From Luteimonas wenzhouensis (lineage in GTDB: Bacteria; Pseudomonadota; Gammaproteobacteria; Xanthomonadales; Xanthomonadaceae), in contig NZ_VOHE01000001.1 in the NCBI RefSeq assembly GCF_007859305.1, positions 496,001 through 560,000 of the forward strand: DNA of 64,000 nt. The letters run 5' to 3'. The translations under genes were made by a program, and so were the position numbers. Every line of letters begins with the position of its first letter. Position 1 is the stretch's first letter. The notes beneath the pieces are model-generated. The model was not told the DNA's origin. It saw only the letters and a program-made list of their open reading frames with translations, and did no database searches. Shown piece by piece: positions 1 to 8,295 of the stretch.

Positions 1-53
1 GCCGCCATTTCGACCTGCACCCGGCTCGCCGCGGGCCGGAAGGAGCGACGCCC

Positions 54-401
54 GTGACCGATGCAGCGCCCATCACCTGGGACGACTTCATGCGCGTGGA
101 CCTGCGCGTGGGCCGGATCGTCTCGGCGCGCGTGTTCGAACAGGCGCGCAAGCCGGCCTACGTGCTCGAGGTCGATTTCGGCCCCGAGATCGGCGTGCGC
201 AAGTCCAGCGCCCAGATCACTGCCCTGTACACGCCCGAGGAACTGGTCGGACGGCTGGTGGTGGGCGTGGTCAACTTCCCGCCCAGGCAGATCGGCCCCC
301 TGATGTCGCAGTGCCTGGTCACCGGCTTCCACGACGAGGCCGGCCGGGTCGCGCTGTGCGTGCCCGACCGCGAGGTGCCCCTCGGGACGCGGCTGCTGTG
401 A
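54..401 (+). CDS. csaA: CsaA-like tRNA-binding domain protein
   Basis: A 115-residue protein consisting of a single EMAP/Trbp111-type OB fold (core DLRVGRIV at residues 15-22, LVVGVVNFPPRQIGP in the middle). Family members are dimeric tRNA-binding proteins, and CsaA is reported to have chaperone or secretion-related activity; which applies here is unknown. The start is GTG at 54 with AGGAG about 9 bases upstream. The stop overlaps the GTG start of rsmA, so the two are probably translationally coupled. The 53 bases before it belong to no gene I can identify; one frame stays open to a TGA at 55-57 and could be the tail of an upstream gene. Family assignment is confident; biological role is not. 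Confidence 0.88.
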   Translation: MTDAAPITWDDFMRVDLRVGRIVSARVFEQARKPAYVLEVDFGPEIGVRKSSAQITALYTPEELVGRLVVGVVNFPPRQIGPLMSQCLVTGFHDEAGRVALCVPDREVPLGTRLL

Positions 402-1198
402 GCGGGTTCACCCGCCCGGCCAAGAAGTCGCTCGGCCAGCACTTCCTGCACGAGCGCGGCGTGGTCGAGAAGATCATCCTCGCCGTCGACCCGAAGCCCG
501 GCGACCGCCTGGTCGAGATCGGCCCGGGCCAGGGCGCGATGACCTTCCCCCTGCTCGACCGCCACGGCCGCCTGACCGCGATCGAGTTCGACCGCGACCT
601 GCTCGAACCGCTGGCGGCGGCCGCACGCGCCCACGGCGAACTGGAGCTGATCCACTCCGACGTGCTCGACGTCGATTTCACCGCACTCGCCGGCGGCACG
701 CCGCTGCGGCTGGTCGGCAACCTGCCCTACAACCTGTCCTCGCCGATCCTGTTCCACGCGCTCGATCACGCCGCCGCGATCCACGACATGCACTTCATGC
801 TGCAGAAGGAAGTGGTCGACCGCATGGCCGCCGGCCCCGGCGGCAAGACCTACGGCCGGCTGAGCGTGATGCTCCAGGCCTGGTGCGAGGTGACCGCGCT
901 GTTCACCGTGGGCCCGGGCGCCTTCCGGCCGCCGCCCAGGGTCGACTCGGCGGTGGTGCGCCTGGTCCCCCGCCCCCGCGCCAGCGTCGGCATCGCCGAC
1001 CCGGCGGGCTTCGCCGCGATCGTCCGCGACGCCTTCGGCCAGCGGCGCAAGACCCTGCGCAACGCCCTGGCCCGGTGCTGCGACGAGGCCGCGATCCGGG
1101 CCGCGGGACTTGATCCCCAGGCCCGGGCCGAACAGGTTCCCGTGGCCGGCTTCGTCCGCCTGGCCAACGTGGCCGCAGCGGCCGACCCGCCCGGGTGA
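398..1198 (+). CDS. rsmA: 16S rRNA (adenine1518/1519-N6)-dimethyltransferase RsmA (KsgA)
   Basis: Dimethylates two adjacent adenosines in helix 45 of 16S rRNA late in 30S assembly, using S-adenosylmethionine. The 266-residue protein has the family start KSLGQHFL (residues 10-17), the SAM-binding motif VEIGPGQG (39-46) and the catalytic NLPY motif (108-111). The open frame extends upstream to 311, but homology begins at the GTG at 398, which overlaps the csaA stop (GTGA), so I place the start there. The 62-base gap before apaG suggests apaG has its own promoter. The neighbourhood rsmA-apaG-apaH is conserved in gammaproteobacteria. Confidence 0.95.
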   Translation: MSGFTRPAKKSLGQHFLHERGVVEKIILAVDPKPGDRLVEIGPGQGAMTFPLLDRHGRLTAIEFDRDLLEPLAAAARAHGELELIHSDVLDVDFTALAGGTPLRLVGNLPYNLSSPILFHALDHAAAIHDMHFMLQKEVVDRMAAGPGGKTYGRLSVMLQAWCEVTALFTVGPGAFRPPPRVDSAVVRLVPRPRASVGIADPAGFAAIVRDAFGQRRKTLRNALARCCDEAAIRAAGLDPQARAEQVPVAGFVRLANVAAAADPPG

Positions 1199-1249
1199 CG
1201 GGAAACGGCGTTCCGGGGCGCGGGATGGCCGTGTTCACGGCCGGGCGAA

Positions 1250-1255
1250 TACACT
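1250..1255 (+). promoter_or_regulatory. -10-like hexamer for a leaderless apaG mRNA
   Basis: TACACT lies exactly six bases before the apaG ATG, with no Shine-Dalgarno sequence between. That spacing would put the transcription start at or next to the A of ATG. The same geometry is seen upstream of bioA, recQ and the truncated haemoglobin gene in this window. Inferred from position only; no clear -35 box. Confidence 0.4.
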
Positions 1256-1261
1256 GCCCGC

Positions 1262-1645
1262 ATGAACGAGACTGCCGACTACAGCCTTGAGATCCAGATC
1301 GCGACCCAGTTCCTGGACGAGGAGTCAGCGCCCGAGGACGACCGCTACGTGTTCGCCTACACGATCCGGATCCGCAACCTGGGGCGGCTGCCCGCGCAGC
1401 TGGTGGCCCGGCACTGGGTGATCACCGACGCCAACGGCCGGGTCGAGGAAGTGCATGGCGACGGCGTGGTGGGGGAACAGCCCCGGCTGGAACCGGGCGA
1501 GCAGTTCGTCTACACCTCCGGCGCCACCCTGCCGACCGCGGTCGGCACCATGGAAGGCAGCTACGACATGCTCGGCGACGACGGCACCCGGTTCGATGCT
1601 CCCATCCCGCCGTTCACGCTCGCCGCGCCGCGCACGCTCCACTGA
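1262..1645 (+). CDS. apaG: ApaG (Co2+/Mg2+ efflux-associated, FN3-like fold)
   Basis: A 127-residue protein matching ApaG over its whole length: a conserved beta-sandwich with ARHWVITDANG, a glycine/proline-rich turn (GEQPRLEPGEQFVYTSG) and the MEGSYDM segment. ApaG is genetically linked to cobalt resistance and magnesium homeostasis in enterobacteria, but its biochemical activity is not established. It has no signal peptide or membrane segment. It sits between rsmA and apaH as in many gammaproteobacteria, 12 bases before apaH, so apaG-apaH are probably co-transcribed. Confidence 0.95.
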   Translation: MNETADYSLEIQIATQFLDEESAPEDDRYVFAYTIRIRNLGRLPAQLVARHWVITDANGRVEEVHGDGVVGEQPRLEPGEQFVYTSGATLPTAVGTMEGSYDMLGDDGTRFDAPIPPFTLAAPRTLH

Positions 1646-1657
1646 CGGGGCGCGGGC

Positions 1658-2491
1658 ATGGCCGTCTGGGCGATCGGCGATCTGCAGGGCTGCTACGGCG
1701 CCACGCGCCGCCTGCTGGACGCGATCGCCTTCGACCCGGCGTGCGACCGGCTGTGGTTCTGCGGCGACCTGGTGAACCGCGGCGGCGAATCGCTCGAGAC
1801 CCTGCGCCTGGTGCATTCGCTGCGTGCACACGCGGTGACCGTGCTGGGCAACCACGACCTGTCGCTGCTGGCGATTGCCCAGCGCACCGAGGCCGAGCAG
1901 CGCAAGGTCAATCCCGACTTGCAGCGCGTGCTGTTCGCCGAAGACCGCGACGAACTGCTCGGCTGGCTGCAGCGGCAGCCGCTGGTGTACACCGACCGCC
2001 AGCTGGGCTGGCTGATGGTCCATGCGGGCCTGGCGCCGAAATGGACCACCCGGGCGGCCGAGCAGCACGCGCGCGAGGTCGAGCGCAAGCTCGCCGGCAG
2101 CGGCGCGCAGAAGCTGCTGCGCAACATGTACGGCGACCATCCCGCGTGGTCGCCGCGCCTGGCCGGTACCGACCGCGACCGCGCGATCATCAACGTGTTC
2201 ACGCGCATGCGCTATTGCTCCCCGCGCGGGCGCATCGCCTTCGAGGAGAAGGGGCCGCCCGGCACCCAGGCGCCGGGGCTGTACCCGTGGTTCGAGGTCC
2301 CTGGCCGGGTGGAGCGCGACCTCAAGATCGTCTGCGGACACTGGTCCTCGCTGGGCCTGTTCATCGGCCTGGGGATCCACGCGCTCGACACCGGCGCGGT
2401 CTGGGGCGGCCCGCTCACCGCGCTGCAGCTCGACGCCGGCGAACTGCGGATCGTGCAGGTGCCGGGCCGGGAAGCGCCGGGCAAGGCCTGA
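1658..2491 (+). CDS. apaH: Bis(5'-nucleosyl)-tetraphosphatase, symmetrical
   Basis: Hydrolyses Ap4A to two ADP, controlling the pool of alarmone-like dinucleotides and removing Np4-type RNA caps. The 277-residue protein carries the metallophosphatase signature in order: GDLQG (residues 7-11), GDLVNRG (36-42) and GNHD (64-67), then a downstream HAG motif for the two-metal centre. Length is normal for ApaH. It follows apaG closely and converges on folA with only four bases between the stop codons, leaving no room for a conventional terminator. Confidence 0.96.
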   Translation: MAVWAIGDLQGCYGATRRLLDAIAFDPACDRLWFCGDLVNRGGESLETLRLVHSLRAHAVTVLGNHDLSLLAIAQRTEAEQRKVNPDLQRVLFAEDRDELLGWLQRQPLVYTDRQLGWLMVHAGLAPKWTTRAAEQHAREVERKLAGSGAQKLLRNMYGDHPAWSPRLAGTDRDRAIINVFTRMRYCSPRGRIAFEEKGPPGTQAPGLYPWFEVPGRVERDLKIVCGHWSSLGLFIGLGIHALDTGAVWGGPLTALQLDAGELRIVQVPGREAPGKA

Positions 2492-2495
2492 TGGA

Positions 2496-3026
2496 TCAGC
2501 CCGTTCCCGGGGCCACGTGCGCCGGCGCCGCGGGATCGCGCACCCACTCCACGAACGCGAACGCGAAGGCGTGCCGGTCGTCGGCCGGATGCGGCTCGCG
2601 GGAGACTTCACGCCACCCCGCGCCCGGATCGGGGAAGAACGCATCGGCCCCTTCGACGCGGGTATCGATGAGGGTGGCAAGCAGGCGCGTGGCCCGCGGC
2701 AGGGCCAGCGCGTAGACCTCGGCGCCACCGATCACGCACAGCTCGTCCGCGCCGCTGGATCGCGCGGCGTCCAGCGCCTGCCCCAGCGAGGCCACCGGCT
2801 GCATTCCCTCGACCGGGGAACGCCCGCCGCGGGTGAGCACCAGGTTGCGCCGTCCGGGCAACGCGCGGCCGATCGACTCGGCGGTCCGGCGCCCCATCAG
2901 CACCGGCTTGCCCAGGGTCAGCGCCCTGAACCGCTTCAGGTCGTCGGGCAGGTGCCAGGGCAGCGCGTTGCCGCGGCCGATGGCGCGGGCGCGGTCGTGG
3001 GCCACGATCAGGGTGATGCGCGGCAT
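2496..3026 (-). CDS. folA: Dihydrofolate reductase
   Basis: NADPH-dependent reduction of dihydrofolate to tetrahydrofolate, regenerating the cofactor consumed by ThyA. The 176-residue protein has the substrate-binding WHLPDDL (24-30), the MGRRTAESIG cofactor-binding loop and a TRGG segment. It is slightly longer than the E. coli enzyme because of a C-terminal tail. The start lies four bases after the thyA stop, so lgt-thyA-folA form one tight operon, functionally sensible because ThyA produces the dihydrofolate that FolA recycles. Confidence 0.95.
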   Translation of the reverse strand: MPRITLIVAHDRARAIGRGNALPWHLPDDLKRFRALTLGKPVLMGRRTAESIGRALPGRRNLVLTRGGRSPVEGMQPVASLGQALDAARSSGADELCVIGGAEVYALALPRATRLLATLIDTRVEGADAFFPDPGAGWREVSREPHPADDRHAFAFAFVEWVRDPAAPAHVAPGTG

Positions 3027-3030
3027 GCGC

Positions 3031-3825
3031 TCACACCGCCACCGGCGCGCGGATCGCCGGGTGCGGTTCGTAGCCGTCGATCGCGATGTCCTCGAAGCGG
3101 AAGTCGAAGATCTCGCGCACCTCCGGGTTCAGGCGCAGCGCGGGCAGCGGGCGCGGGTCGCGCGAAAGCTGCTCGCGCGCCTGCTCGAAGTGGTTCGAGT
3201 ACAGGTGCGCGTCGCCGAGGGTGTGGACGAAGTCGCCCACGCCCAGCCCCGTCACCTGCGCCACCATGTGGGTCAGCAACGCGTAGCTGGCGATGTTGAA
3301 CGGCACCCCGAGGAAGATGTCGCCGCTGCGCTGGTAGAGCTGGCAGCTCAGCCGGCCATCGGCGACGTAGAACTGGAACATCGTGTGGCACGGCATCAGC
3401 GCCATCTCCGGCAGGTCGGCCACGTTCCAGGCACTGACCACGAGCCGGCGCGAATCGGGATTGCGCCTGATCTCCTCGACCACCCAGCGGATCTGGTCGA
3501 TCTCGCTGCCGTCGGCGGCGGCCCAGCGCCGCCACTGCTTGCCGTACACCGGGCCGAGTTCGCCATGCCCGTCGGCCCACTCGTCCCAGATCGTGACCTT
3601 GTTGTCGCGGAGGTAGGCGATGTTGGTCTCGCCCTTCAGGAACCACAGCAGTTCGTGGATGATCGATCGCAGGTGCAGCTTCTTGGTGGTGACCAGCGGG
3701 AAGCCTTCGCGCAGGTCGAAACGCATCTGCCAGCCGAACACGCTGCGGGTGCCGGTGCCGGTCCGGTCGGACTTTTCCGTGCCATGCTCGAGCACGTGGC
3801 GCAGGAGGTCGAGGTACTGCCTCAT
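3031..3825 (-). CDS. thyA: Thymidylate synthase
   Basis: Converts dUMP to dTMP with methylenetetrahydrofolate as donor. At 264 residues it has the same length as E. coli ThyA, and the catalytic cysteine falls at residue 146 in [10 protein letters not shown]. The N-terminal phosphate-binding DRTGTGT and the conserved [12 protein letters not shown] and NHFEQ segments are present. The frame is open far upstream into lgt, but the ATG at 3825 overlaps the lgt stop codon (ATGA), the clear start by homology and coupling. Cytoplasmic; second gene of lgt-thyA-folA. Confidence 0.97.
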   Translation of the reverse strand: MRQYLDLLRHVLEHGTEKSDRTGTGTRSVFGWQMRFDLREGFPLVTTKKLHLRSIIHELLWFLKGETNIAYLRDNKVTIWDEWADGHGELGPVYGKQWRRWAAADGSEIDQIRWVVEEIRRNPDSRRLVVSAWNVADLPEMALMPCHTMFQFYVADGRLSCQLYQRSGDIFLGVPFNIASYALLTHMVAQVTGLGVGDFVHTLGDAHLYSNHFEQAREQLSRDPRPLPALRLNPEVREIFDFRFEDIAIDGYEPHPAIRAPVAV

Positions 3826-4724
3826 GCCGCGCCTCCGGCCGCCGTCGGCTGCAGGGTCGGCGAACGGTGCGAGCGCCAGAGCAGGTACGCGCCGAGTGCG
3901 ACCAGCGGCAGCGACAGCAGTTGGCCCATGGTCAGCCAGCCGAACGCGATGTAGCCGATGTCGGCGTCGGGCACGCGCACGAATTCCACCGCGAAGCGGA
4001 ACACCCCGTAGAGCAGCGCGAACAGGCCGCTGAGCGCGTAACGCGGGCGCGGCCGGGACGAGTACCACCACAGCACGATGAACATCACCAGGCCCTCGAG
4101 GAAGGCCTGGTAGAGCTGCGAGGGATGGCGCGCGAACGCATCCAGCGCGCCGGCGGCGAACTCGGCCTGGAGCTGCTCGGCGCTGCGGCCGGCGAGCTGC
4201 GGGTCGGTGGGAAACACCACGCCCCATCCGGCCTGGGTGTACTTGCCCCACAGCTCGGCACCGATGTAGTTGCCGATCCGGCCGAAGCCCAGTCCCGGCG
4301 GCACCAGCGGCGCCACGAAGTCCATCACGTCGAAGAAATGCAGGCGCTGCCGCCGCGCCCAGATCCACGCCCCGACCAGCACGCCCAGCAGGCCGCCGTG
4401 GAAGCTCATCCCGCCGTCCCAGACCCGGACGATCATCAGCGGCTCGCGCAGGAACTCGGGCAGCGCGTAGAACAGCACGTAGCCGATGCGTCCGCCGAGC
4501 ACGACGCCCAGCATCCCGTAGAACAGCAGGTCGCCGAAGCCGTTGGCGTCGACGCCGGGCAGCCGCCCGGCCGCGATCCGCCGCCGTCCCAGCCACCACG
4601 CGGTCGCGAACGCCAGCAGGTACATGATCCCGTACCAGTGGATCGCGGGCTGGAACGTGCGCCCGAACAGCTCGAACGCGGGGAACTGGATCGCGATGGG
4701 ATCGATCTGGTGCAGGTGGATCAT
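3822..4724 (-). CDS. lgt: Phosphatidylglycerol-prolipoprotein diacylglyceryl transferase
   Basis: Integral inner-membrane enzyme that attaches diacylglycerol to the lipobox cysteine of prolipoproteins, the first step of lipoprotein maturation. The 300-residue protein has about seven hydrophobic segments, the HGG motif (His109) and the Lgt signature GRIGNYI near residue 150. An AGAGGA Shine-Dalgarno-like sequence precedes the ATG. Likely clients encoded in this window are Pal, the TPR lipoprotein at 34 kb and possibly NapB. First gene of the lgt-thyA-folA operon. Confidence 0.96.
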   Translation of the reverse strand: MIHLHQIDPIAIQFPAFELFGRTFQPAIHWYGIMYLLAFATAWWLGRRRIAAGRLPGVDANGFGDLLFYGMLGVVLGGRIGYVLFYALPEFLREPLMIVRVWDGGMSFHGGLLGVLVGAWIWARRQRLHFFDVMDFVAPLVPPGLGFGRIGNYIGAELWGKYTQAGWGVVFPTDPQLAGRSAEQLQAEFAAGALDAFARHPSQLYQAFLEGLVMFIVLWWYSSRPRPRYALSGLFALLYGVFRFAVEFVRVPDADIGYIAFGWLTMGQLLSLPLVALGAYLLWRSHRSPTLQPTAAGGAA

Positions 4725-4818
4725 GGAGCGTCGCGTTCCTCTGCCGCCGGCCGTTCCCTATTGTGCCCGAGCCATGGCCGGCCCGCGCGCCCGCGCTGGA
4801 CCGGCCTCGCCGCCCGCG

Positions 4819-5556
4819 TCAGTAGGCCTCGCCACGCAGCCGCGCGTTGCGCTTGGCCCACAGGTTGAGCACCTCCACCAGCACCGAGAAGCCCATCGAG
4901 CCGTAGATGTAGCCCTTCGGGATGTGCACGTCGAAGCCCTCGAGCAGCAGGTAGGCGCCGATCAGCACGATGAAGGCCAGGGCCAGCATCTTGACCGTGG
5001 GGTTGGCGTCGATGAACTGGCCGAGCGGGCGCGCGGCGAGCAGCATCACCGAGACCGCGACCAGGATCGCCGCCACCATCACCGGCACGTACTCGCCGGC
5101 CATGCCCACGGCGGCGATCACCGAATCGAGCGAGAACACGATGTCGATCACCGCGATCTGCGCGATCACGCCGCCGAACGACGCTGCCGCCTTGGCCGGC
5201 ACCGACGCGTCGTGCTCGGACCCGCCCACCAGTTCGCGGATCTCCAGCGCGCCCTTCACCAGCAGGAACACGCCGCCCAGGATCAGCACCAGGTCGCGCA
5301 CCGAAATGCCCTGCCCGAGCACCATGAACAGGTCGGTAGTCAGGCTGGCCAGCCAGGCCAGGGTCAGCAGCAGCAGGATCCGGGTGATGCAGGCGACGGC
5401 GATGCCGAACTTACGCGCGAACTCGCGCCGCTCGGCGGGGAGCTTGCTGACGGCGATCGAGATGAACACCAGATTGTCGATGCCCAGCACGATCTCGATC
5501 GTGCTCAGGGTCAACAGCAGGATCCACACCTGCGGATCGCTCAACATCGCCATCAT
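4819..5556 (-). CDS. TerC family integral membrane protein
   Basis: A 245-residue multi-pass membrane protein of the TerC/Alx family. The metal-binding acidic residues of the family are visible: IEIVLGIDNLVF near the N terminus and VIDIVFSLDSVIAAVG in the middle. Family members are implicated in tellurite resistance and, more generally, metal (Mn2+) export that helps metalate exported proteins. AAGGA is nine bases before the ATG at 5556. It is preceded by dgkA with only 21 bases between, so the two are co-transcribed, and there is no room for the yybP-ykoY riboswitch that often controls such genes. Confidence 0.9.
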   Translation of the reverse strand: MMAMLSDPQVWILLLTLSTIEIVLGIDNLVFISIAVSKLPAERREFARKFGIAVACITRILLLLTLAWLASLTTDLFMVLGQGISVRDLVLILGGVFLLVKGALEIRELVGGSEHDASVPAKAAASFGGVIAQIAVIDIVFSLDSVIAAVGMAGEYVPVMVAAILVAVSVMLLAARPLGQFIDANPTVKMLALAFIVLIGAYLLLEGFDVHIPKGYIYGSMGFSVLVEVLNLWAKRNARLRGEAY

Positions 5557-5577
5557 CTTGGGGTTTCCTTCAGTTCA

Positions 5578-5961
5578 CTACAGCCAGCGCGGGACCAACA
5601 CCAGTCCCCACACCAGCACTACGTTCAACATGGTCACGAACACCGCGGCCGAGCCCATGTCCTTGGCCCGCCCCGACAGCTCGTGGTGTTCGGATCCGAA
5701 GCGCTCGATCACCGCCTCGATGGCGGAATTGAGCAGTTCCACCGCCAGCACCAGCAGGCAGCTTCCCAGCAGCAGCGCGCGCTCGATGCCGTCCTGCCCG
5801 AGCCACAGCGCCGCGGGCGCCAGCACGACGAGCAGGTAGACCTCGAGCCGGAACGATGACTCGTGCAGCCAAGCCGCGCGCAGGCCCTGGAGCGACCACA
5901 CCGCCGCCTTCAGGATGCGCGAGGGACGGCGCGGCAGGTGCCCGGTTTCGTCCGCCATCAT
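5578..5961 (-). CDS. dgkA: Diacylglycerol kinase
   Basis: Small trimeric membrane kinase that phosphorylates diacylglycerol to phosphatidic acid, recycling lipid left by membrane-derived glucan or LPS modification. The 127-residue protein has three hydrophobic segments and the catalytic signature ELLNSAIEAVIERFG followed by HHELSGRAKDMGSAAV. Two adjacent ATGs (5961 and 5958) are possible starts. The first overlaps the TGA of a 42-codon upstream frame (ATGA) and closes a 9-bp hairpin. There is no good Shine-Dalgarno sequence outside that stem, so initiation may be structure- or coupling-dependent. Followed by the terC-like gene. Confidence 0.93.
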   Translation of the reverse strand: MMADETGHLPRRPSRILKAAVWSLQGLRAAWLHESSFRLEVYLLVVLAPAALWLGQDGIERALLLGSCLLVLAVELLNSAIEAVIERFGSEHHELSGRAKDMGSAAVFVTMLNVVLVWGLVLVPRWL

Positions 5962-6086
5962 CCGGCCCGGTTGTACGGGCCGGAGCCCGTGTCCCCGGCA
6001 GCGCCGGGAAGGATCATCGTCTGGGTCGGCAGCATGCCGCGTGAAAGGACGCGGCCGATCGCCGCAACCGCGTAATTTTGCCACAT
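5958..6086 (-). CDS. possible 42-codon leader ORF coupled to dgkA
   Basis: An open frame from an ATG at 6086 (peptide begins MWQNYAVAAIGRVLSRG, ends GSGPYNRAG) whose TGA overlaps the first dgkA ATG as ATGA. It has no Shine-Dalgarno sequence and I recognise no family. It might be a coding leader that delivers ribosomes to the occluded dgkA start, or chance. Its CAA AAT TAC codons are atypical for this genome and could instead be part of a promoter -10 region. Coding status is speculative. Confidence 0.28.
   Translation of the reverse strand: MWQNYAVAAIGRVLSRGMLPTQTMILPGAAGDTGSGPYNRAG
5961..6008 (-). promoter_or_regulatory. two consecutive hairpins at the dgkA translation start
   Basis: In the dgkA mRNA, a 6-bp stem with a 3-base loop (6008-5994) is followed by a 9-bp GC stem with a 6-base loop (arms 5984-5976 and 5969-5961). 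The second stem's last base is the A of the first AUG. The only purine-rich stretch before the start lies inside this stem. Seen directly; a regulatory role is inferred. Confidence 0.4.
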
Positions 6087-6370
6087 GCGGCGCCCGGTCC
6101 GGGGCGCCGCCCGTCCCGTTCCTGGATCCCGCGGGCATCGCCGGACACGCTGGTTCCGGCGACCGCAAACGCCCCCCGGAAGCCAGCCAGCGGCGCTGCA
6201 GGCGGCGTCCAGGCGCCACGCGCGCCCGGCCGCGACCCGGCCCACGCCGGCGCTCCTGCGGCCATGGCGGTCCGCAGATGGCCCGCGGACAAAAGAGCCC
6301 GGCCGCCGCGTGGCGCGCATCCACGCGCGCGCCGGATGGCGCGCCGGGTCCCTCTCCCGGCGGCGGCCGG
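6087..6370. other. non-coding GC-rich gap between the MacB-like permease gene and dgkA
   Basis: About 280 bases with no credible gene on either strand. Open frames through it are low-complexity Arg/Ala/Pro shadows. It contains GC-rich palindromic stretches (for example around 6310-6345) that could end transcription of the upstream export operon, but no run of T follows them. A dgkA promoter probably lies here or in the adjacent 5' leader; I cannot place it. Confidence 0.5.
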
Positions 6371-7600
6371 CTACTGCTGGCGCAGGGCCTCGATCGGATC
6401 GAGCTGGCTGGCCTTGCGCGCCGGGTAGTAGCCGAAGAACAGGCCGGTCGCGATCGAGAACCCGGCCGCCAGCGCGATCACCCGGCCGTTGAGCTGCACC
6501 GGCAGGTCGCTGTTGAACTGCCCCACCAGCAGCGCGCCGCCGATGCCGATCAGGATCCCGAGCAGGCCACCGCCGAGCGACAGCAGCATCGCCTCGGCCA
6601 GGAACTGGCGACGGATGTCCGACGGCCCGGCGCCCACCGCCATGCGCAGGCCGATCTCGCGGATCCGCTCGGTCACCGAGACCAGCATGATGTTCATGAT
6701 CCCGATGCCGCCGACGATCAGCGAGATCGTCGCCACCGCGCCCAGCAGCCACGACATCAGCCGCGTGGTGGCGGTGCGGGTGGCCACGATCTCGGACATG
6801 TTGCGCACCCGGAAATCGTCCTCGGCGCCCGGCGCGATGCGGTGCCGCTGGCGCAGCAGCGATTCGATCTCGCCCTGCACGTAGCCCAGGTCGTCGGGAT
6901 CGTCCACCGCCAGCGAGATCTCCATCACCGCGCCCGGCGGCATGCCCATCGCGCCCATCAGCCGGCGCCGCGCGGTCTCCAGCGGCACCATCACGATCTC
7001 GTCCTGGTCGCGGCCCCAGCTGCTCTGGCCCTTGGGCGCGAGCGTGCCGACCACGGTCAGCGGCACCCTGCCGATGCGGATGGTCTCGCCGATTCCGCTC
7101 TCGTCGCCGAACAGCTCGCGGCGGATGGTCTCGCCGATCAGCGCCACCTTGTCGTCGCCGGCCTCCTCGAAGCCGACGCCCTCGGCGACGCTCCAGCCGT
7201 TGATCACCAGGTAGTCCGGATCCACGCCCTGCCAGCTGCTGTTCCAGTTGCGCTCGGCGTACACCACCTGGGAACTGCCCCGCAGCGAGCCGGAGATGTA
7301 CTGCACCTCGGGGATCTCGCTGCGGATCGCGTCCACGTCGCCCTGGGTGAGGGTGTAGAAGCTGCTCGCCGCCATGCGGACGCCGCCGCTGGCGCGTGCC
7401 ACGTTGGGCGAGATGTCGAGGCGCTGCGAGCCGAGGCCGGCGACCATCTTGTCGATCTCGGCCTGGGTGCCCTGGCCGACCGACACCATCACGATCACCG
7501 AGGCGATGCCGATGATCACGCCCAGCGAGGTGAGCGCGCTGCGCATCCAGTTGCCGCGCAGCGCGAACAGCGCGGTGCGCAGCACGTCGGCGAAGTTCAT
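6371..7600 (-). CDS. MacB-type ABC transporter permease
   Basis: A 409-residue inner-membrane protein with the MacB/FtsX layout: one N-terminal transmembrane helix (RSALTSLGVIIGIASVIVM), a large periplasmic domain of about 230 residues, then three C-terminal helices (from about residue 270) ending in DPIEALRQQ. Unlike E. coli MacB, the ATPase is a separate gene just upstream, overlapping by ATGA (7597-7600). With that ATPase and the adaptor it should form a mechanotransmission-type exporter reaching an outer-membrane TolC-like partner encoded elsewhere. Substrate unknown; macrolides, peptides or lipoprotein-like cargo are all possible. The open frame extends upstream, but homology starts at this ATG. 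Confidence 0.92.
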   Translation of the reverse strand: MNFADVLRTALFALRGNWMRSALTSLGVIIGIASVIVMVSVGQGTQAEIDKMVAGLGSQRLDISPNVARASGGVRMAASSFYTLTQGDVDAIRSEIPEVQYISGSLRGSSQVVYAERNWNSSWQGVDPDYLVINGWSVAEGVGFEEAGDDKVALIGETIRRELFGDESGIGETIRIGRVPLTVVGTLAPKGQSSWGRDQDEIVMVPLETARRRLMGAMGMPPGAVMEISLAVDDPDDLGYVQGEIESLLRQRHRIAPGAEDDFRVRNMSEIVATRTATTRLMSWLLGAVATISLIVGGIGIMNIMLVSVTERIREIGLRMAVGAGPSDIRRQFLAEAMLLSLGGGLLGILIGIGGALLVGQFNSDLPVQLNGRVIALAAGFSIATGLFFGYYPARKASQLDPIEALRQQ

Positions 7601-8295
7601 GGCCGGCCCTCCTCGTGCAGCTGGCCGTCGCGCATCACACAGGTGCGGTCGGCGTGGGCGGCGACCTCGGGGTCGTGGGTGATCAGCACCACCGTGTGGC
7701 CCTCGTCGCGCAGGCGCTTGAACAGGGCGAGGATCTCCTCGCCGGTCTTCGAGTCGAGCGCGCCGGTGGGTTCGTCCGCAAGCAGGATCGGCGGCCGGTT
7801 GATCAGCGCGCGGGCGATCGCCACGCGCTGCTGCTGGCCGCCCGACAGCTCGTTCGGGCGATGGTGGGCGCGTTCGGACAGGCCCACCGCCGCCAGCGCC
7901 TCGCGCGCCAGCCGGCGGCGCTCGGCCGGCGGCACCCGCGCGTAGCCCAGCGGCATCGCCACGTTGTCCTCGGCGGACATCCGCGGCAGCAGGTGGAAGC
8001 CCTGGAACACGAACCCGATCTTCTCGCGCCGCAGGATGGCCAGCTCCTCGCGGTCCAGGGTGGCGACGTCGACGCCGTCGCACAGGTACTGGCCGGACGT
8101 GGGCCGGTCGAGACAGCCGATCATGTTCATCAGCGTGGACTTGCCCGATCCCGACGGCCCCATGATCGCCACGAACTCGCCCGGATCGATGCGCAGGTCG
8201 ACCCCGGCCAGGGCCACGACCTCGGCCTCGCTGCCTTCGGCGTAGACCTTGCGCAGGCCGCGGGTCTCGATGACCGGAACGATGCCCTCGCTCAT
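7597..8295 (-). CDS. ABC transporter ATPase (MacB/LolD class)
   Basis: A 232-residue nucleotide-binding subunit with Walker A GPSGSGKST, Q-loop VFQGF, signature LSGGQQQR, Walker B ILLADEPT and the H-loop ITHD. It belongs to the MacB/LolD group of short ATPases that drive FtsX-fold permeases. The ATG at 8295 overlaps the adaptor stop, and its own stop overlaps the permease ATG, so all three are translated as a coupled unit. Confidence 0.94.
   Translation of the reverse strand: MSEGIVPVIETRGLRKVYAEGSEAEVVALAGVDLRIDPGEFVAIMGPSGSGKSTLMNMIGCLDRPTSGQYLCDGVDVATLDREELAILRREKIGFVFQGFHLLPRMSAEDNVAMPLGYARVPPAERRRLAREALAAVGLSERAHHRPNELSGGQQQRVAIARALINRPPILLADEPTGALDSKTGEEILALFKRLRDEGHTVVLITHDPEVAAHADRTCVMRDGQLHEEGRP

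Noticed and set aside
5557..5577. A yybP-ykoY manganese riboswitch for the TerC-like gene.
   Set aside because: Only 21 bases separate it from dgkA, far too short; none of the motif's conserved loops is visible upstream of dgkA.
6014..6292. A 92-codon minus-strand frame in the gap upstream of dgkA.
   Set aside because: Low-complexity Gly/Ala/Arg/Pro composition, no ribosome-binding site and no similarity to any family I recognise.
5915..7945. A 676-codon plus-strand frame over dgkA, the gap and the MacB-like permease gene.
   Set aside because: It runs antisense through two clearly homologous genes and has Arg/His/Pro-rich shadow composition.
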